64,000 nt of DNA from Eulemur rufifrons (lineage: Eukaryota; Chordata; Mammalia; Primates; Lemuridae), in contig NC_090989.1 in assembly GCF_041146395.1 (NCBI RefSeq), positions 174,747,501 to 174,811,500 on the forward strand. The letters are read 5' to 3'. Position numbers and translations under genes: made by a program. A model generated the notes under the pieces. That model had not been told where the DNA came from. It saw nothing but the letters and a program-made list of their open reading frames with translations, and searched no databases. Below, in pieces: positions 58,882 through 64,000 of this stretch; position 1 is the stretch's first letter, and each line of letters begins with the position of its first letter.

Positions 58882-59462
58882 CAGTAAGTCCTCATTGTCA
58901 TTGATAGGTTCTTCGAAACTGTGACTTGAAGTGAAAAGAAGTGTCTCAAAACCAATTTGACCTCAGGCTAATTGACATTAATATAAACAAAAATTAATTT
59001 CCTACAGCATATTCCTGGCCACAGAAACATCACCAAACATCTAAATAAAGAGTCAAAACACTTCTAATATTAAACACTGAAATAAATGTGAGCTATCCAT
59101 AGATTTCAGAAAGATTCATAAAAATAAGATCATGATTTACCCAATTCTACCAATTTAGAGTCCCAGGTGGCTAGAACCTGTCCTGGAAGCTCAGGGTGCA
59201 AAGCAGGAACCCGCCCTACAGGCTGTCATTCAAGGGTGTGCTCCCACACACTGGCACTCAGACAGGGACTGTGTAGGCATCTCACATGCACAGCTTTGGA
59301 ATGTGGAGGGAAACTGGAGGACCCTGAGAAAACCCACACCGACGTGGGGAAAAAGCACACACTCTACACAGACTGAGATCCAAGCCAGGAAGCAATTTTT
59401 TTTCTCATCAACGTTATAATGAAACGATGTTGAAGGTAACGCCATTATTGGAGGAACTGCTG
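58882..59462 (+). mobile_element. Non-autonomous Tc/mariner (Tigger-like) DNA transposon
   Basis: Begins CAGTAAGTCCTCATTG and ends with the imperfect complement GGAGGAACTGCTG; TA on both sides (58880-58881 and 59463-59464), as expected for the Tc/mariner superfamily. CpG-bearing 'aacgttataatgaaacgatg' near the 3' end mirrors 'cgaaactgtgacttgaagtg' near the 5' end. No transposase is visible. The internal part at 59270-59370 carries the 'ggaatgtggagggaaactgg' / 'gagaaaacccacac' motif found in repeats of many vertebrates. Open frames on both strands at 59167-59490 come from this element. Confidence 0.8.
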
Positions 59463-59474
59463 TATTGTGTGATG

Positions 59475-59690
59475 GTACCGTGCTCAGCACTTTGCACTAA
59501 TTATCTCGTTTAATATTACTGAAATCTCATGTCTAAGTCGCTTTCACTGTTTCCTTGTTTCAGATGAGAAAACTAAGGCTGACAATGGATAGTTGTTTAC
59601 CCAAAATCACAAAGCAAGTGAGTGGAGAAGCCAAAATGTGAACCTATGTTTTTCTGACAAAAGCTTATCTTCCTAACACTACATTGGCAC
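59475..59690 (-). mobile_element. MIR SINE, antisense
   Basis: 'accgtgctcagcactttgca', 'aattatctcgtttaatatta', 'cagatgagaaaactaaggct', 'cccaaaatcacaaagcaagt' and 'gagtggagaagccaaaatgt' are the complement of MIR in order. Confidence 0.85.
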
Positions 59691-60089
59691 TCAACTGATT
59701 CTCTAGACTTAATTCGGATCGATAAGTAAAAACAAAACAAAATCTGGTTGATGGGAATAATAAAATCACAGTGGAGAATGTGTACAAAAGAATGACCATT
59801 TTTTAAAAATTTCCTTTTCTTCTCATTTTAGATTAGAAAATAAACGAAAAAGAAATCAACTTATCCCTATTCCTTCAATAATACACTAAGAATAGTTTCA
59901 GGGTATTTTTGTTGTTGTTAATATGCATCTAAGTGTGTTTGTGTGTAACAAAATTAGATCCATTAGAATAATATCATTGTAAACTATTTTTATTTAATTA
60001 ACACATAATAACTTATCACATTAATAATTATTCTTTGGGAAAAAAATGTATTATTCCACCATATAGATGGCCCATGGTGTGCTTAAACA
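59691..60089. other. Unclassified AT-rich sequence
   Basis: No gene or repeat recognised. Confidence 0.45.
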
Positions 60090-62420
60090 TCCTGCTAACT
60101 GGAATCTCAGGTTGGTTTTAGTATGTTATCATTATAAATCACACCGAATAGAACAACCTCATACATAGGTCTTTGTCCACATCTCTGATTATTTCCTGAG
60201 GCTAAGATACCTAGAAGTGGAATTGCTGGTTAAAAGAATATCCACATTTTTCATGTCTAAATACTTTTTAAGAATAATTAAATGATTATAGCAGTTAACA
60301 AAGCTGCCAACAGTCTATGCAAGTATTCTCACTTCACCCTCACGAACACCCAGAAGTATCAATATTTCCATGTTGCTTCATTTTTAGGTATAATGTATAT
60401 CTCATAATGTTCATAATTATTAGGTACAGGTACACTGTGAAAAATAATGGTTGGAGAGGTGGGGCAAGGACACACACCAATAATAAAATAAGAATTGCCA
60501 TTCATGATGTTTCTTTGATTTAATTCTAATCATACAATTTTTTTCCACAGAGATACTATGGTAGAACAATGAGAACTGTGATGTATGTATTTTTAAATTC
60601 TTTTCCATTGTGTCAAGTTCTCCACAATTCTGTTATGGCTTATTATTATTTCCTCAATTCCATCATATTTTTGCCTAACAGATAATAACTTTCTGGTTTT
60701 GCCCCCATGCTTTACTTGGGTATATCAAGAGATTAAATTGGAATATCAATGTTGCATATTTTCTTCTTCATCTATGAAGTATTTTTTCTTCGTCTTTGCT
60801 TATTTTCCCATTGAAAATTTCTGTTGGGAGTGTTTTTCTTACTAATTTGTAAGAGCCTTTCCTATATCATGAATATTAACTCACTATTCATATATGTTGT
60901 GAGTTTTATTCCCAATTTGTCATTTTGCACTTCAGTGTTGCTTGTTGCTATTTTTTTTTTTTGCCCTCCATAGGTTGATTTTTTAAATTTTTACATTAGC
61001 AAAATATTAGTCGTTTTCTTCATGAAAAGAGGTATCTGTATTCTTTTTTAGATATTTTTATATTTAAAATGTCTTTTATATGTTAAAATTGTTGAAATGT
61101 CCCCCACCGCTTTCATCTACATTCTAGGCATTTATTTAAAAGAAAAATTTAACTCTTAATACATCTGCAAACTTGGCATTTACTCTGCTGTAAAGTATGA
61201 GGATCCAGCTTGATTTTTTTCTTGATTTTTTTAAGAATAAAAATATTTAGGTGATTGTTTTCAACATCATTTGTTAGCTTTCATTTTGCTTTATTAGTTT
61301 GTAACGCTTTCCTATCACATAGCAAGTTCTTTTACATTGGAGCCACTTCAGTCTACATGATATATTTTAATGTTTGACTGGGAAATTCCCTTACTATTTA
61401 TTTTTTACTTTTTCCAAAATATTAATAATGCACACTTGTTTTTTTCCAAATGAAATATAGTTATTTTATCATATTCCAGACATAGCACACAAGATTTTGA
61501 TAAGGATTATGCTTTCTCTATTTATTAGGAAGAATTATCATATTTACATTTTTCTCATTCTTTGCAGGAGCATAATCTGTCACTCCATTTATTCATGTCT
61601 TTTTATCTCAGTAAAGTTTTACTCTTTAATGTCCTATATATTTCTTCACTGTCTTAAGTATTTTATACAAGTTGATGTCACTACGTTTGAAATATATTTG
61701 CCTTCATATTTTGTAGGTGGTTATTGCTAATGTATCAGAATACTATTTTTTTTATGTTTACTTCAAGTTGACCATTTTGCTTTGCTCTTATGTTACTCCA
61801 AATGGTTTTTCAGTTGACTTTATTTTCTGCAAAAATTTATTTTTTGTCTGCTTTTCTAATGGCTATTTCACTTATTTTTAACTTCTGTTCATATTATACT
61901 GTCTGGAGAATCCAGGTAATATTAAATAATATAATATATAATCATAAGTGGACAGTCTTGTTTTGATTCTAATTTTAATTGATATGTTTCTGTGTGTCAA
62001 TGTTAAGAATTACCTTAAATATTGGTTTGAGATAGATATGTTAATAATGTAGACTAGAGGTTCACAATTTTCTAAGACTACTTTTTCCAGAAATTCATGT
62101 GTGAGTCTATCTCAACATTTTGAACATCCACTGAGATGACAATGTGTTTCTTTCTCCCTTGACCTATCATGTATAAATATTATATTAATCATTTAAATAA
62201 TATTTATCTCTTCTAAAATAAAACCAATTTGACTAGGATAGGTATACCTTTTATTATCTTCTGGAATTAATGTTTTTATTATTTAATCTGAAATTTTGTC
62301 TTCTTATATTGATAAGTGATCCTGGTAAACAATAGCTTTTTTTAACTCAAAAAAGAGTTAAGAGATGAATTCTTATTTACCTGGTCATCATAGTTTCTGT
62401 TTCTGATGTAAGATGCTATT
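60090..62420 (-). mobile_element. Old L1M/HAL1-type LINE tract, antisense
   Basis: Very diverged but collinear complement of an L1 3' end and ORF2: 'tttcctgaggctaagatacc', 'tagaagtggaattgctggtt', 'atacatctgcaaacttggca', 'agtggacagtcttgttttga', 'ggtttgagatagatatgtta', 'aacatccactgagatgacaa' and 'tgacctatcatgtataaata'. Several separate fragments may be involved. All frames are broken; the 77-codon frame at 61497 is meaningless. Confidence 0.7.
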
Positions 62421-63565
62421 AGTAGGTACTTTGTTCTTCTACTAGGTTAATAGAGCAAAAATCCCTTTCAAAACGGAGTTATGGGAAATTCTACCTGGGC
62501 TTTGAATAACTTTGTCTTCATGTTTATCTTCTTTCGCATCTTTAAGCAGAGTGTAGCGTGACTGGATGAAACACATTGTTCAACTACCTTGTCAAGCTAC
62601 CTCTTCCCACCACGTCTCATTTGTAGTTTAAACTAGGCCAGGAATAGACTACTCGGTTTAGTCAGACATAGATTCCAGGCAGTTGGTCTTCAAATATTGT
62701 TCCCTATAAAATAGTTGTTCAAATGCCAATCTAAGTGGGAGCCATCATATGGAACAAACAGACGTGAAGCTGCTTGTGGACCTAGAGGGTAAATGGAGGG
62801 CAGGGCAGAGGATGCAGGCTGCAGAGATGGGGCGGGGTCTCCAGGACCGTGAGGAATCGGTGGAACAGATGAGAAAAGAGATGCTTCAGAGATTTTTGAA
62901 ATAATTAAAAATGTGCAGATAAGGATATGAGGATAATTAGAGATATGTGGATTATCATAACATAATAAAAAAAGACTTTTAAATAATAGCAACTATTAGA
63001 ATATTGAAATCCAGCACAATCATCATGAAAGGTACATATCGACCCCGCTGAGTTTCAAGGGATAGCAGGAAAGGGACGAGTACTCTACTGTAGGAGTATC
63101 AGAAACACAGTTTACAATTTACTGCGTCTACCTACTGTAAACTGCAGCTCCTCGTGAAATTTTTAAAATTTGGGAGAATTTGCATTATTTCAAGTAGTCT
63201 GTATTAATACTTTTATGTTGCACTACTTCAAATTCAGATCATTCAAGTTCTTATACAATTAGATCACACAATGCTAGATACCAAAACTACGTGAATGTTC
63301 TGCTTTGACACAAATACCAAACTAAGGAGGAGAGGGTTCTATTTGTAAGATATTGTCTTGCTTCCCACCCTGTAGCAGTCCTATGGTATCTTTACAAAAT
63401 TCTAAGGAGACCTTTTCAAAACCATAAACCTAGACCACAGAAAAGTTTAAGATGTCTACTGAAAATTATTCATAAAATTCCATGGCCAGTGATTGCAAAA
63501 GAGAAGGGCGTCTCAAGGGATGAAAGACTTGTATAAATTAAATTCTTACAAGATATCAAATAGAA
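62421..63565. other. Unclassified sequence with short inverted repeats
   Basis: No gene or repeat recognised. Two small hairpin-forming motifs sit at 63079-63144. The antisense frame at 62690-62992 (100 codons) has no domain support. Confidence 0.45.
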
Positions 63566-64000
63566 CAGTGGTCCCCAATCTTTTTGGTACCAGGGATGGG
63601 TTTCATGGAAGACAATTTTTCCATAGATAGGGGAGGGGGTGAGGATTTCCAGATGATTCAAGTGCATTACATTTATTGTGCAGTCAAACCTCTCTGCTAA
63701 TGATAATCTGTATTTGCAGCCACTCCCCAAAGCTAGCATTACCGCCTCAGCTCCACCTCAGATCATCAGGCATTAGACTCTTATAAGGAGCATGCAACCA
63801 AGATCCCTTGCATGTGCAGTTTACAGGAGGGTTCGCACTCCTATGAGAATCTAATGCCTCAGCTGATCTGACAGGAGGCGGAGCCTATGCGGTGATGTGC
63901 GATGGGGAGCGGCTGTAAATACAGATGATGCTTTGCTTAACCCGCTGCTCACCTCCCGCTGTGCAGCCTGGTTTCCTAACAGGCTACAGACCGTCAGTGG
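63566..64000 (+). mobile_element. hAT DNA transposon, cut by window end
   Basis: Begins CAGTGGTCCCCAATCTTTTT and 'ggtaccagggatgggtttca', with 'cctcagatcatcaggcatta' and 'atgagaatctaatgcctcag' forming an internal near-palindrome, then 'gaggcggagcctatgcggtg', 'gatggggagcggctgtaaat' and 'gtttcctaacaggctacaga'. The end lies beyond the window. I recognise it as a common hAT-Charlie-type repeat but will not name the subfamily. Confidence 0.82.

Noticed and set aside
59167..59490. 69- and 86-codon frames on opposite strands
   Set aside because: Both lie within the Tigger-like transposon or its edge.
1..64000. tRNA, snRNA, rRNA, CRISPR arrays or bacterial-type operons
   Set aside because: No tRNA A/B boxes with a cloverleaf, no U6/7SK/Y-RNA/5S text, no spaced identical repeats, and the repeat content is clearly mammalian.
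1..64000. CpG-island promoter or retroviral internal genes
   Set aside because: No CpG-rich stretch of island size; MaLR and MLT1 sequences are LTRs only, without coding interior.
1..64000. A new multi-gene biological system
   Set aside because: Read on both strands, the window offers no set of linked intact genes. Its content is explained by old transposons, simple repeats and possibly conserved non-coding DNA.

Overview
The window is nuclear DNA of a mammal, most likely a strepsirrhine primate (lemur, loris or galago). The best evidence is the Alu copies. The one at 21431-21770, and to a lesser degree the one at 5192-5533, carry the strepsirrhine version of Alu: 'cctagcactctggg' in the left arm and a long linker 'aaaatagaaagaaattat...aaaatatatatagaaaaa' between the arms. 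The young L1 3' end at 52038-52581 also has the 3' UTR I associate with lemur and galago L1s. The species cannot be fixed by reading alone.

I find no convincing protein-coding or RNA gene. The window reads as a gene desert or a very long intron: AT-rich, no CpG island, with many interspersed repeats. The longer open frames are parts of Alu, L1 or mariner copies, or chance. The nearest things to genes are a broken mariner transposase (41487-42508) and one unrecognised 72-codon open stretch (34504-34719) that could be a terminal exon but is unproven.

Layout. 1-8 kb: old hAT, MaLR LTR, MLT1 and MIR copies, an Alu inserted in an unnamed ancient repeat, and an L1M 3' end. 8.6-10.1 kb: L1 pieces. 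12-19 kb: a second MaLR LTR, a hAT copy, a degraded L1M 5' half with a younger L1 3' end nested in it, and an old Alu. 19-35 kb: repeat-poor, with MIRs, a clean Alu insertion, MER20 and a polypurine tract. 35.6-42.6 kb: L1M fragments, one with an internal templated duplication, then a complete-length mariner with both terminal repeats. 43.7-50 kb: L2, MIR and Alu around a repeat-poor block (45-48 kb) that keeps many CpGs and homeodomain-like sites. 52-64 kb: lineage-specific L1, L2, MLT1 LTR, hAT copies, a Tc/mariner-like element, a long old L1M tract, and another hAT element cut by the window end.

There are no genes to act together here. The most plausible function is regulatory, in the CpG-retaining, repeat-free blocks at about 24.75-25.56, 45.8-46.6 and 47.3-47.95 kb; this is inference. 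Repeat names come from memory of consensus text, so class-level calls are firmer than subfamily names.
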